NCBI RefSeq assembly: GCF_035222485.1
Contig: NC_085920.1
Coordinates: forward strand, 7,612,001-7,676,000
Direction: 5' to 3'
Source: Podospora pseudoanserina
Taxonomy: Eukaryota > Ascomycota > Sordariomycetes > Sordariales > Podosporaceae
DNA: 64,000 nucleotides
Positions within the stretch are counted from its first letter, which is position 1. Each line of letters begins with the position of its first letter. Under the pieces are notes generated by a model, which was given only the letters and a program-made list of their open reading frames with translations, ran no database searches and was not told where the DNA came from. Positions 44,715 to 55,445 of this stretch are shown in pieces. Made by a program: the position numbers and the translations under genes.

Positions 44715-45045
44715 TCTCTTCATAACAAGAGAGAACCTTTACGGAGCCCCCTATTTATCTTGTCAACACCCCGTTAATATAGAATTTAACTATATTACGA
44801 AGCATAATTATTGTGGGTTGAAAAGTACATGATAAGCCCTAGAGGATAACTCAAAGACGTTAAAAATAGTTAATAGGGCTTAAAAGATAGTCAAGGGCTG
44901 TAAAAGATAGTTTAAAGACCTTTAAAATATAATTTAAACGCTTATGATTTTTTTTCTGAAGCCTTCTACTATATGATAAGAAAGGCAAGTAAACAGGTAA
45001 GCAGTGGGGCAGTAATAAGACAATATAAATATGTTCAGACAAGGG
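44715..45045 (+). mobile_element. AT-rich short inverted-repeat element, copy C
   Basis: The left end (about 44720-44775, with GAGAGAACCTTTACGGAGCC and CTATTTATCTTGTCAACACC) matches the right end of copy A in reverse orientation over about 90 bp. The right end (about 45000-45045) shows a weaker inverted match to the left end (ATATTTATATTGTC on the complement). The core (44836-44940) has tandem units of about 21 bp starting GGCTTAAAAGATAGT. The element is about 330 bp and non-coding. Divergence from copy A is high and dominated by transitions. Confidence 0.6.
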
Positions 45046-46767
45046 AATCAAAGCTCTCCGGGCCCCAGCACACAGTGGCCTTGAGATCTATAAAGCTGCT
45101 GAATTTCCCAACCATTTGGGTCAAGAATTGGTTGCAGACTTGTACACCTTTCTACCTTGACACACTGGAAAAGTCTCTTGAAAAGCATCGACTACCCTCA
45201 AGTTCAATATTTGAAGTTTCTCTAGACAATAACGACATTATTTTCTCGCTTTGTACGTCAAAAAGTCTCACCAAATGTGCCAAAAGCGAATAAGGCCAGT
45301 AATCGCATTGTCTTCAAGCCCCGAATCATCCCGCCGCTCCCCTGGCCGGCTGGTAAGCACCGGTTTAATGACCACCGCACTCCCAACGGACCGCCAGCCG
45401 CTCCCCGCCACCAGCCAAACTCGAACAGTGGGACAATGCCGATGTTGAAAGGCTTTCGCACTCGATATCATCACCACCAGTGCGGCAGCGCAGAATCCCT
45501 AACTCCGGCTGGTCACCCAACACCTGCGTCGGTGCGACAGCCGATAGCTTGAGCGAGTTTTCTCCCTCCCGATCTTCCCTCTACGGCGCGGCAGAATCAA
45601 CTGGCCGTGAGGAGCTAATGACATTACACGACGACGTGACGAGTCGTAGTGTAGAAATCCCCCTTCGCACAAGACACTTCACAGCTTCGGAGCGGGCGAA
45701 CAGAAGCTCAACAGCGAGAGTACATCAAGCGATCACGAATCCCGCTAAGAAGACGAGACTTTCAGGTTCGGTTTGAGGGAGTGGCGTACCAGCATATCAC
45801 GTCAGGCTTTTCCAAGCAAGAGTCATTTAACAGAATACGGCTACCAGAGAGGAGACTTGCTAGATTTTAAGTTTGGGCAAGCTCAGCAGCGGGCATTCCG
45901 AGGACGGCGGCAGTGATGGTGAAGGCGGGCAGGACCGAGGTAGAAGATCCCGTAAAACAAGGCATGGTTGCTGATGAATATGGCATGTGAAGAGACTTTG
46001 TGAATGAGTAACAAAAGTGCAGAAAGGAGAAAGACAGAATGGACTACAGTTCTGTGTCGATGCCAACAGCCCGCACATGTGTTTTGTCCGATGCGTCATG
46101 ACAGAGCTGGCGTAAACTCAAGTTCAAAAGGTAGCTCGGGTAGCGTGGCAATGGACTGGAAATACGACGTCAGTCGCGGAAATAGGCCCTTGCACCAACA
46201 CACCGATCAAAATAATCGCTGCTCTGGTCCAGGGTGCTCGCCCGAGCTAACAGCACCTCGAGGTAGCTTCCGGTCGGGTTGCTAAAAAAGCTGGCTGCCA
46301 CACGGCTTCGGACCTCCTGTCTCCCACAAGGGCCCCAAATGGGCCCCGGTCATTCACACTTCCAAGAGGGAGGGTCGGGTACCTAGTCGGTTTCCCGACT
46401 GACTAAGCTGGCTGTGGACGGTTACAAAGAACGACTCGTCGACAAAGACACACCCCCTCTTTTTACTTTTTTTTTACATGTCGACAATCTTATTGTCAGC
46501 CATGGCATATTCCTGCAAATCCTATCATGGTATTGTCCCCCAAATCCTCCCTCACCCAACGGAGAAAGTTTTTAACCATCATATTGGACCCCTTTCCAGG
46601 CAATATTTCCCATCATTATCATCATCATCATCATCATTATTATCATCATCATCATCACCATCATCATCGCCAACTCTTCACTACCAACAACACAAACACA
46701 TATCCACAAAACCAGTCGATCTTATTTTCCTACTCAGCCCACAAAACCACAACCAGTCAGGACAAAG
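45046..46767. other. Gene-poor region upstream of a small protein gene
   Basis: No supported gene. A possible coding-like fragment lies at 45480-45776 but is unsupported. The ATC microsatellite at about 46612-46665 lies here and is probably in the leader of the next gene. Confidence 0.45.
46612..46665. repeat. ATC/ATT microsatellite
   Basis: About 18 consecutive ATC-type triplets, upstream of the small protein start. Confidence 0.8.
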
Positions 46768-47061
46768 ATGCCTTCCAACAACAACAACAACCACAACAAC
46801 AACCCCTACTCCTCCTCCTCCTACAACCCAAACAACTCCTACTCCACCCCCCAAAGGACCCGGCGCAATGCCGTCGTAGGAGTTGACTTCCTCCCTTTCC
46901 CCTCCTCCACCCGCCGGAATGCATTTTCCGGACCATCCACCTCCACCAATAAAGCTACTGAATACAAGAGTAGCAGTGGCGCTTACTACCCATCTTCTTA
47001 CACTTCTTACACTTACACTTCTTATTCTTCTTCTTCTTCTTCTTCTTCCAAGAAGTATTAA
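46768..47061 (+). CDS. Small low-complexity protein, unknown
   Basis: 97 residues, no intron. An Asn-rich N-terminus is followed by a Ser/Tyr stretch, then a less repetitive centre containing TPQRTRRNAVVGVDFLPFPS and STRRNAFSGP (two RRNA turns), and a Ser/Tyr-rich end from TTC repeats finishing SSKKY. The central repeated RRNA motif argues for a real gene, since repeat expansion alone would not give it. No family was recognised. Confidence 0.5.
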   Translation: MPSNNNNNHNNNPYSSSSYNPNNSYSTPQRTRRNAVVGVDFLPFPSSTRRNAFSGPSTSTNKATEYKSSSGAYYPSSYTSYTYTSYSSSSSSSSKKY

Positions 47062-47946
47062 ACGACCTCGGTAGTTAGCTTACTCCTGCTTTGAACAGCA
47101 GGGGAGGTCTCAAAGGGGTAATACCAGGTCTGGGTTTTGTGGAGAGGTAACTAAACAGAGAGAGAGTGAGAGAGAGGGAGAGAGGGGGAGAGAGGGAGAG
47201 AGAGACAAGGAAGGTAATTAGAAAAGACACAGAGGCAAAGTGGGTTTGACCGTGGTGGTCATACTTTGGCGAGCCTCAGTAGCAGAGTACTCCTGACCTT
47301 TTCTTTTCAGGGGGGAGGCTTCGTGTTTGTTGGCGATGGTGATCGATAATCACACTCTGTAACCCTAAAAATATGAAACCATTTCCTTTCTTTTCTTGTT
47401 GAAGTTACCTAGTTCAATGATGCACGTTTGACAATGCTATGGTTCCAGAGCCAAAGACTGATTCACGAAATTCAAAAGCACAAGAAGTAGGAGAGGTGAG
47501 AATATTTTGAATTTATTCATCATCTGCAGTCTCTTTTTTGAGATCTGCTTCCGTTTCCAAAAACTATGAATCCAAGCCCTTTGTTGAGCTGAAAAATAAG
47601 AAGTAATGTATATACCACAAAAGAAAAAAAAAAATATCCAAGATCCACACCTTTTTTTGATGATCCCACCTGTTCAAAAATGATACAAACAACATGTAAA
47701 TGGGTATAATGTTGGGCGCAGGGAAGGCAAATCGCTGGAAGTTGCCAAACCAAGAAAAAAAACTCCAAAACACCCCGCTTAAATCCCAAAGACCCAAAAC
47801 AATGATGTGGTATCATGTCCCAAGAAATAACCTCACAACGCCGGAGAATGCAATGCAAGAAAGCCAGCCATAAACAAGCCAATGATGAGCCACCACTCCT
47901 TCTTCACAGTCCAACCAACCCCCCCCCCTTCTTCTCTCAGACAGCT
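47062..47946. other. Intergenic region with GA-rich microsatellite
   Basis: The 3' flanks of two converging genes. A GAGA-rich tract lies at about 47157-47213. No gene seen. Confidence 0.5.
47157..47213. repeat. GA-rich microsatellite
   Basis: About 55 bp of AGAGAG/GGGAGA repeats. Confidence 0.75.
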
Positions 47947-49129
47947 CTAGTTCCAAACAGGAAGCTGCTGTGGCTGAGGGCCGCCTCTGCTCATCAAAAG
48001 CATCTCCAACCCCTCCATTCTCCCCCTCAGCGCATTGTTCTCCGTCTCCAGTCCGAGGTTTCTCCGCTCCAGTTGCATGATGTACTCGGTGGCTTTGGCC
48101 AAGATGGTGGCCTTGTTGAGCTTGGCCGCTGGGGAGAGACCGCCGAGGATCTCGTCCGCCATCATGTCGTCGGCGCCATTCTCCTCGTAGGCGCCGGGGT
48201 TCTCCATTCTCTGCGCCACGATGCGGAGTGCTGGGACGGCGTCGCGGAGCTGCGAAATCTTGTCGTTAAGGTTGGTGCGGTACCGCTTCTCGATCATGTT
48301 GTGGGCCGTCTTCTTGGGTCCGGCGGCGGAGTTGTCCTTGGAGGACCGGCGAGGGGCGGCTGCTGGTGGGGGGGAGGACCGCTTGGACGCGGGGAGGGGC
48401 TCGTCGTCCTCGGACGGGATTGAGGTCTTGCGCTTAAGGTTGCGGGATGGGTACCTCTTGGAGGCATCGTCCATGGAGGCAGCCATCTGCCGTTGTTGGG
48501 AGGGGAGAGGGGCAACCATGATGGGCGCCGTTTGGAAGAGGGGCGCTTGGCTGTCGATGCCTTCGGTGCCAATGACGGTGGCCATGGGGTTGACCGCGGG
48601 GCTTAGTGACGGGTTGCGGAGGTAGTTGTTGTTGCTGGTGGCGTTGCTAGTCAAGATGGACCCGTCAAAGGGGTTGGTCTTGAACAGAGCTTCGGGCTCT
48701 GGGGAGTGCTCGATCCTGTCCCAGTCAACCCACTGGTCGGCAGTGGGGTAGCTGAAGGAGCTTGAGGAGAGAACAGGAGAGATGGGGGAGATGGGGGAGG
48801 CTGCCGAGTCCGAGTTGAAGTCGGTGCCAAAGTCCTCAAAGTTGTCAAAGATGGGTGAGAAGTCAGAGTATGATTGCTGTCGATGATGTTAGCTCTCCTG
48901 ACCGAGACATGTATGTTATAGTTACACATGGGTATTTATGCAGAGAGTCCAGGTGCGTATTGAACAGGGGTAGGTAGGCAGCTACACCATACCCCGCACC
49001 GTTCACTGCTGGGAAAGAAGATGGTGAAAGACACAAGGAAAAAAGGTCACTAACAAGCTGGGCAGCATCAAAGGAGGTGGTGGCATATGGGTCGAATGAT
49101 GTCGACGAGTTGATAGTTAGTCCAGACAT
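47947..49129 (-). CDS. bHLH transcription factor, SREBP-type, no membrane anchor
   Basis: Exons 49129-49055 and 48876-47947 give 334 residues. The intron is 178 bp (GTTAGT..CAG with GCTAAC branch), so a small unseen exon is possible. The C-terminal half carries [19 protein letters not shown], then a loop with an acidic insert, then the second helix, [20 protein letters not shown]. The basic region has His-Asn-x-x-Glu-Lys-Arg-Tyr, the Tyr-type bHLH of SREBP proteins, and is followed by a short leucine zipper ([20 protein letters not shown]). No transmembrane segments follow, unlike true SREBPs, so it is closer to soluble SrbB-like regulators. The N-terminus is acidic ([19 protein letters not shown]), resembling an activation domain. 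Target genes are unknown. Confidence 0.85.
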
Positions 49130-51692
49130 TGTTGGTGGTGTGGTGGTGGTCTGTCTGCTGTTGAGATAATGCTAGCACAGACGAAAGTGGCAAGTGTCAG
49201 TTGGGGTTGTGTGTTCGGGTGGTGTTGTCAATGACGTTGATGTTGATGATGGTGCTGGTGCTGGTGCTGGTGATGGTGATGGTCCGATTTCCAGCCTCAG
49301 GGACGGGACCTCGAGCTCTATTAAAGACTGAAAATGCCCTCGCTTCGTCCCAGCAGCTCGCCGCGCGCTCGGCACTCTTCGGGCGCGCATTGCTGGGCGG
49401 CCATGGGCGGCCATGGGCGACACTGGGGAACATGGCCGTCCACGGTAGTGGATGGTGGCACAAATCGGACCCTTGGGGCCAAACTGACCATTTCCAGGTT
49501 GACGGTCGTACGAGAGCAAAGTGGGCAGATTCCCCAAGTGGTCCAGACTCTGAGCCAGCTCAGTGGCAGCTGCCAAAGGAGAAACCCGCAGCCGCAATAC
49601 GTGCAATGTCTCGGCACCACCACTGCCAGCTGCCGTATGATTGGTGCGGAGCTCACCGGTGGGTGGCCTTGGCGCTCTTCTCGGCAACACCCCTTCAAGA
49701 CCCATGCTCCCGGAGCTTGAACAAAGCCACAATTCGATGAATGCCCTTTTCACGTCCAGACTCTACCATCCAGGAATCCAGAATTCCATGGCAGCTCTAG
49801 AGGCGTGGTGGCATTTGACAGTTGATCCCGATACTTCACGACTCCCCACCCTTTTTTTACCCGCTGAAGGCTCTTCCCAGCTGCTCCATCAACGGGAATT
49901 GCCTGTAGCGTCGACCGGCGCCTTGCCTGGCCGCGGTCATTCCAAGGCGCCCGTTGGGAAAAGGCATCCGGTGCAGCGCGAGAAGGTTCCCCGTCCAATC
50001 TCCTCCCCGGGGCCACGCCTTGCTGTGAGGCATGACGGCTCGTTGTCGACTGTCATGGTGAGATGTTGATATGAGGCATCGACGATTCACAAGCCCGAAG
50101 TCCTTGGCTGGCGCAACAAGCGCACGGGATCGCCTGGTGACGCTGGCCGCGGGGGAACATTTTACTAGGTAGGGGGGCTATGGGTGGAAGAGCTGCGGGA
50201 GAACTACCAGCTTGAGGCGCCGTCCGGCAGTGAACGCGATACGCTATAGAGAATGTGGATTCTGGGTCGACTCTGGTTCGTGTTGAAGAAAATGGGTCGA
50301 CTTTGCAAACTGACCCACTCACGTGGCCCGCAAAACATGTGACCGGACATTGCCGTGGAGAAATTGCTAGTCAACATGTTCCCATGCACCCAATTTTGGT
50401 GCGATGGCGACCCCAATACTATCTCGAGAAATTATCGTGCATAGCACGACTTTGCAAACTCCTCCGCGCAAGCTCCTTATAAGGGACCGACGGCTTGGCT
50501 CCAAGAACCGCACGACAATAAGAGATGACTCTTCCCTTTTGCACCAGGCAATGCCACGCCGAGGCAATATCCTGCAAAGGATCGAGATCTGAGTTGATTT
50601 CTAAATTCTCTGCATTCTAGGGTATCGGTGTCCCTTTCGGAGGTCGATCGATGCCAAGAAAACCGGTGCCCTCTTCCGGAGACGGGACTGGCAGTTGAGA
50701 GCCGGAGGGTATCGGCGGCCAGGTTCCACCCGAGCTGTCCCGACTGCCGGCCTTTCACATGAAAAGCAGAGCTAAGGATTTTATCATTGGCCGCTCGCGA
50801 GATTTCAGCTCTCCTCCCTCGCCGGCTGGTGGGGGAACTACAATGTGGACATGCAGCTCTTCAGAAGCATCAAGTGCCGGCTCGGTAACAACCCCCGTTC
50901 CTGATCGACATCCTGCGCATGAACTTTGGGCTTGATGAAACAGAACTTTTTCCTGGGCTTGCTGGGAACGCATTGACGACAATAGTATCCATCACAAGGG
51001 CCTGGCTGTCTGTCAAAAATGTTGCTTGGATCAACTGTAGTCCCGTACTGCTGGGTCCGGCTGGCGGAAGATCACCCAGGGTGGAGCTCTTAGTGGTGAT
51101 CGTCAGATCGGGTGGATCTTGAATGAACCGGCCCCCGCTTCTCGTTAGATGGTGGGGCCTGTCTTCTGGGGTTCACGATGGAGTCAAACAAGGCTGGATC
51201 GCCGGTTTGATGAATGGTTTTGCCGAAAGCCGCAACGTGGGTGGCCTCGAACTGTTGTTCGAACTGTTGCAGGATGTGTTTGGAGTTTCGGTGGTTGTCT
51301 GGTGAAGTGCCTCGTGGTGGTGGAAGGGAGGTGATTGGTCAGGATCCTGGTGGTGGAGATCTGAGCCTCTGAGGTCAAGCAGGCACTTCATTACATCACT
51401 TCGGCACATCAAGCACGTGGTTGTTGGCAAAGACAACGTTCATCGATGGCTGATGCTACTACCCTGGGAAACCAGTCCTATCGCTCTCAACGCCCGGTTT
51501 TGTTTTCCCATGCCCTAGGAACCAGGATGCGCCGACCGAAGGCGATCAATTCGTTGAGCTAGAAACGGTGGAATCCCGATGCGCTCGTTGTGATGCAATC
51601 CAGGCTCTACCCTTTCCCGACGCCACCATCCCTTCCCTATTCTACCAGGGAACCAGAGCAGTCCCAGGTAACAGAGCGATGGTTGTCTCTGC
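49130..51692. other. Gene-poor region of 2.6 kb
   Basis: A GGTGCT microsatellite lies near 49230-49275. Overlapping frames of 60-190 codons occur on both strands, none convincing. It should hold the bHLH promoter in its first part. Confidence 0.45.
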
Positions 51693-52331
51693 CTAATAGC
51701 GACGGGTGAACAGGCTTCTATCGGTGGAGCGGCCAGGGCTCCTGGTTGTCGACGGGTACGAGTCATATCGGCGAGACGAGCTATAGATCTCCGAAGAAGA
51801 CCTGATATCGACAAGACGCGGCAATGTGATACGCCGACTGGGGCTGCCAATCGAGCCACGAGGAGGAGTGCGAGGTCTGGAGATAGGAATGCGGTACGTC
51901 GTGCGAGTCTCGGTGTAGCGGCTCACCGGGCTCGTAAGGTGGTACGTGGTAGTGCGACGAGCCTCGGTGATACGGGTCTCCTTGAAATAGGGAGAGGGGG
52001 AGGGAGCACGGCGGAAAGTGGAGCTAGGGAGTCGGGTAGGGGAGCGATATCTAAGAGGACTAGGGCTGATCCTGCGGGGGCGGGGAGCGCTAGTGATCCT
52101 GTTAGGGGAACGATATCTGGGAGGGCTGCGAGCGATTGTGGCGGCAGAACGGTATCGAGTCGGGCTGGGGCTCAGCCTGCGGCTTCTGGTCGGGGTGGAG
52201 GTAAATCTCCGAGGCGAGGAGTTGCGCCGGTTGAAGTCCTCGACCTGCTCGTGGGCTCTCTCAGAGCGGTGAGATCTCGGGAACGGAGTTGAGCTCCGGT
52301 CCAGGTCGATGGTGATATCGGAGGCGGGCAT
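51693..52331 (-). CDS. Arg/Ser/Pro-rich repetitive protein, unknown
   Basis: 212 residues, one exon. The composition is dominated by Arg, Ser, Pro, Thr and Tyr, with recurring RYRSP and RRISPSP units (about residues 55-115). A distinct N-terminus, MPASDITIDLDRSSTPF, precedes them. The second half carries TETRTTYRIPISRPRTPPRG and a Tyr/Ser-rich end. It may be an RNA-associated or disordered nuclear protein, but no domain is recognised. Confidence 0.55.
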   Translation of the reverse strand: MPASDITIDLDRSSTPFPRSHRSERAHEQVEDFNRRNSSPRRFTSTPTRSRRLSPSPTRYRSAATIARSPPRYRSPNRITSAPRPRRISPSPLRYRSPTRLPSSTFRRAPSPSPYFKETRITEARRTTTYHLTSPVSRYTETRTTYRIPISRPRTPPRGSIGSPSRRITLPRLVDIRSSSEIYSSSRRYDSYPSTTRSPGRSTDRSLFTRRY

Positions 52332-52980
52332 TGTAGAGGTTGTTTGGTGCGTTGTGCGCTTCTTACTGAATTGTTTGATGGTTCGAGGAAGTTGTTGGTA
52401 GAGAAGACTCCTGATGAGTATATACTAGAAGTGTAACCCTCCACGACAGAATACAGTGGACTGAAGAGCAACAGAAGGTCACCCACTATCAAGTGGAACC
52501 TCATGACGCAGGTCCATGGTGATACTGGAGGTGTGAACACAACAGATTGTGAAGCAGCTTCTAGATGCTCTATCCTGCGCCATGACGCAAGCTCCCCAAC
52601 GCGTAAGTGGATACAACATATCCCAGAGAACCGGTGAGGAGGCCTTGCCTATGACAGGATCGGATTCTCGCCTCGTGGGATCTCGAGACCCGGCGGGACT
52701 CGGAGATTGTCCTATCTTGCAAGATAAGACTTCAGACTATTCACTTGAGAGCCTCATCATCATCCAAAAGAGCGTTTTGAATCTAGCTCCAATGACCGAT
52801 GCCCGGACACATCTGATATGTTGGTAACGCACCCGACAACTCTGATACCGCGCTCAAAGAAGCGTGGACAATGACCACCGCGGCCAACCGAATCTCTCTC
52901 TCGTGGCCCAAACTACGACCAAACTCTTTATAAGCGCAATTTCCCCTGCAATATTACATTTCCTCAATACAGCATCACAT
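52332..52980. other. Intergenic region between divergent frames
   Basis: No gene is recognised. Confidence 0.45.
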
Positions 52981-53538
52981 ATGGAGCTCTGCCTCTACCA
53001 AAGCAGCCGCCGGGCTTGCCCCTCCCCCAACAGCTCAGTCAGAAAGCACCCTCGAGCTAGACACACGTCCCTCCGGTGAAGAACGTATCCGTAACTACTC
53101 CGGCTACAACAAGTCGGGAAGCCTCCATGAGGAGTATCTAGACAGTAGAGAGAAAGAATATCACCGACGCGGTAGATACCTTCATCGCCACACCTCACGA
53201 GGGCTCCTCCCGCCGTCGCAGAGGAAGATCCATGTCGTCAAGTGATAGGAACCGGGAAATGGAAACTTGGATTGACCGAAGACGTCAGTACTACACTGAT
53301 ATGGAAGGCAACCCGGCGTTTGTGGTTGATGCCAGTGCTGTTAGCAGTGGTAATAGAGCGCGCTGAACAGAGGGGCGAGAGACAGAAGACGGGCGGAAAG
53401 GGAAGCGGCTGGAAGAGAGCGAGCGGGAGGCGGCGTCGGGGTCGTCTTTGCCGAGAAGGGGCGCAGGAGTATTCGTATGATGGCTTGGATAGGCTTGATC
53501 GGCGGTCGTTGAGGAGGATAAGGGGGTTGGTTGGTTGA
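52981..53538 (+). pseudogene. Possible frame-broken Arg/Ser-rich gene
   Basis: Coding-like text runs first in one frame (GEERIRNYSGYNKSGSLHEE, then YLDSREKEYHRRGRYLHRH). It then continues in another (GSSRRRRGRSMSSSDRNREM, ETWIDRRRQYYTDMEGNPAF), stopping at TGA near 53363. The change of frame near 53200-53210 and the lack of an in-frame ATG upstream suggest decay or an unrecognised intron. Composition resembles the neighbouring Arg/Ser-rich gene at 51693. Confidence 0.35.
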
Positions 53539-54042
53539 TGAGTTTTGATCCGCTTAGGGGCTGAGAGAGCCTCGAAGGCGGTAGGTTCTCTGGGTGATGG
53601 TCAAGTATGGTGGTGGTGGTTGAGCATGTGTTTTTAGAGTAGAGTAGGTAGAGTTGAGCTGGACTTGACGATTGGTGAGCAATGAATGAATGTCAAGAGC
53701 AGATTAATAAGAGAAAGACTGTGATGTGACTATTACAAAAGAAGAATGTGATGGTGTGACAGTTCGTCGCCAAACACAGTCGTGTAAACCATATTTACAC
53801 CACATCCATTCTCAAAAAAGGGTTAGTTCACCAAGCAACAACCCCCTCTGACTAGGGTCATGTCAGAAAGTGGAGCCCGGCCCCTGAAACAATGTCATAA
53901 AGGTTCCGGTGCAGACAAAACATGGCAAGCAGACAAAAACATTGGAAGAAAGAAATAGGTGTTATGTTGAAATGTTGTATTATTGATTATGATGGGAAGC
54001 AAACCTGCGCAGAAGAAAAGATTAGCACACGATATACGACAC
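53539..54042. other. Intergenic region
   Basis: No gene is recognised. Confidence 0.5.
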
Positions 54043-54591
54043 TTATACCACTGACTCCTGAGACTCATCTCCCTTTTTATACTCACGTGCAAGATTATCA
54101 ACCGCCTGCACCCTTCTCAAAGCCGTAGTGCAGCGAGAATGATCAGGTTGGGGAGCACGCTGAGGCTGCCAAGTAGTCATGGGAGCGGCAGCTGGAGTTG
54201 GATGTGGGATATTGACAATGCCAGGTTGTTCCCCCCTCGCAATGCGTGAGACAAAGGAAAGAGGGTGATGAAGAGAGGAACCGGCAGCCTGTCCCTGGGA
54301 AGGTTCGGGAGATCTGCGGTCAACTACCTGTGGTTGTCTCTCGACAGTTTGGAAAGGGGGGATATGGGACCGTCTGATCCGCTCGTCATCTTTACTGCCA
54401 GTGAGCAAATCCAGATAAAGGGCACTCATATCATGGAGATTTTCAGGAAGATCTCCCGGGGATGGTCCCTTGCCCTTTGGTTCCGTAGGCCGAGGCTTGA
54501 TCTGCTCCCAATCACCAGAAAAGGGGCCAAGAATTGGCTGCTCGCTGGGAGCGCTGCTGCCAGCTTGGCTTGATCTGCTGGATTGGGACAT
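54043..54591 (-). CDS. Hypothetical protein, 182 residues
   Basis: A single exon. The N-terminus is Ser-rich (MSQSSRSSQAGSSAPSEQ), then come GPFSGDWEQIKPRPTEPKGK and an acidic/helical stretch (DMSALYLDLLTGSKDDERI). The C-terminal part is Pro/Gln-rich, ending in a short helix-like segment (ALRRVQAVDNLAREYKKG). No domain was recognised, and the frame could be fortuitous. Its composition and absence of stops over 549 bases moderately support a gene. Confidence 0.45.
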   Translation of the reverse strand: MSQSSRSSQAGSSAPSEQPILGPFSGDWEQIKPRPTEPKGKGPSPGDLPENLHDMSALYLDLLTGSKDDERIRRSHIPPFQTVERQPQVVDRRSPEPSQGQAAGSSLHHPLSFVSRIARGEQPGIVNIPHPTPAAAPMTTWQPQRAPQPDHSRCTTALRRVQAVDNLAREYKKGDESQESVV

Positions 54592-55445
54592 AATGGTAGA
54601 GTAGGTAGTGAGTCTAAAGACTGGAAAGGCACTTGAACGATGTGATGTAAATCGTCACCGAAGGATGACTAGGTAGTATCTTTGAAGGTGTGGTCTTTAC
54701 AGTTGGTTGTAGACAGGTTGGTTGCAGAGTAAACCGATAATATCAGGCCTCTCCGTCTTCTTTAATAGCATGTTGAGCGCTGGTTGGCTTCCAGAGTGTT
54801 CGGTGTTCTCTGTCCGTATACCCAGTCTCTTTGTTCTTGTTCACCAGGAGTGAAGCCATTGTCATGCCTGACAACACAGTGAACAAAGTGATTGTATGGT
54901 GTCCTGAATGCTCAACTGAACAAAGCAAAAAAAAAAACGGATCTGCGGCCCGGGCGAGCCAAGAAGTACACCAGAACATCCCGAAAGCTCCAGCCATATC
55001 CCAGAGAATCCACCATCATGATTTCCAGTTTGTGAGCTACGGCATGATTCTTGGATAAGAACGATCGGATTTCCGTGTCGGTCCGAGTATTTCCACAGTT
55101 CAGCGGTCTACTGGGCTCTATCCCCCGAACCGCCTTTAGCCGTAAATTGAGGTCAGCAACACCCTTCCGTCATGTTGGTGAGCCAGATTGACGGACTTCC
55201 CCAGAAGCTTGCACAAGCGACCTAAAAATGTGCGGTTGGTTATTACAGAAATTCGCCGATCTGAGATTGCGTGCCATCGCTCATTTCAGATTTCCCGGAT
55301 GGCGGGAGCAAGCCCTGGTAGAGACAATTGAGGACCGGGAACCAGTATGTGTAATGAGTTGGGCCCAGGGTCAACAAGGTATAAAGACCTCGGCTGAGAC
55401 AGATGTTATTTGTCATTTGTTCTCTTCTCCAGGATAGGTGCCAAA
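54592..55445. other. Intergenic region
   Basis: No gene is recognised. It probably contains the promoter of the second cytochrome gene. Confidence 0.5.

Noticed and set aside
45480-45776. Coding-like frame with CVGATADSLSEF text
   Set aside because: It has no start, no recognised motif and weak splice partners; insufficient to call a gene.
46478-46886. Two frames of about 120-133 codons over the small low-complexity gene
   Set aside because: They read the microsatellite in other frames and are poly-His/Ser/Thr artefacts.
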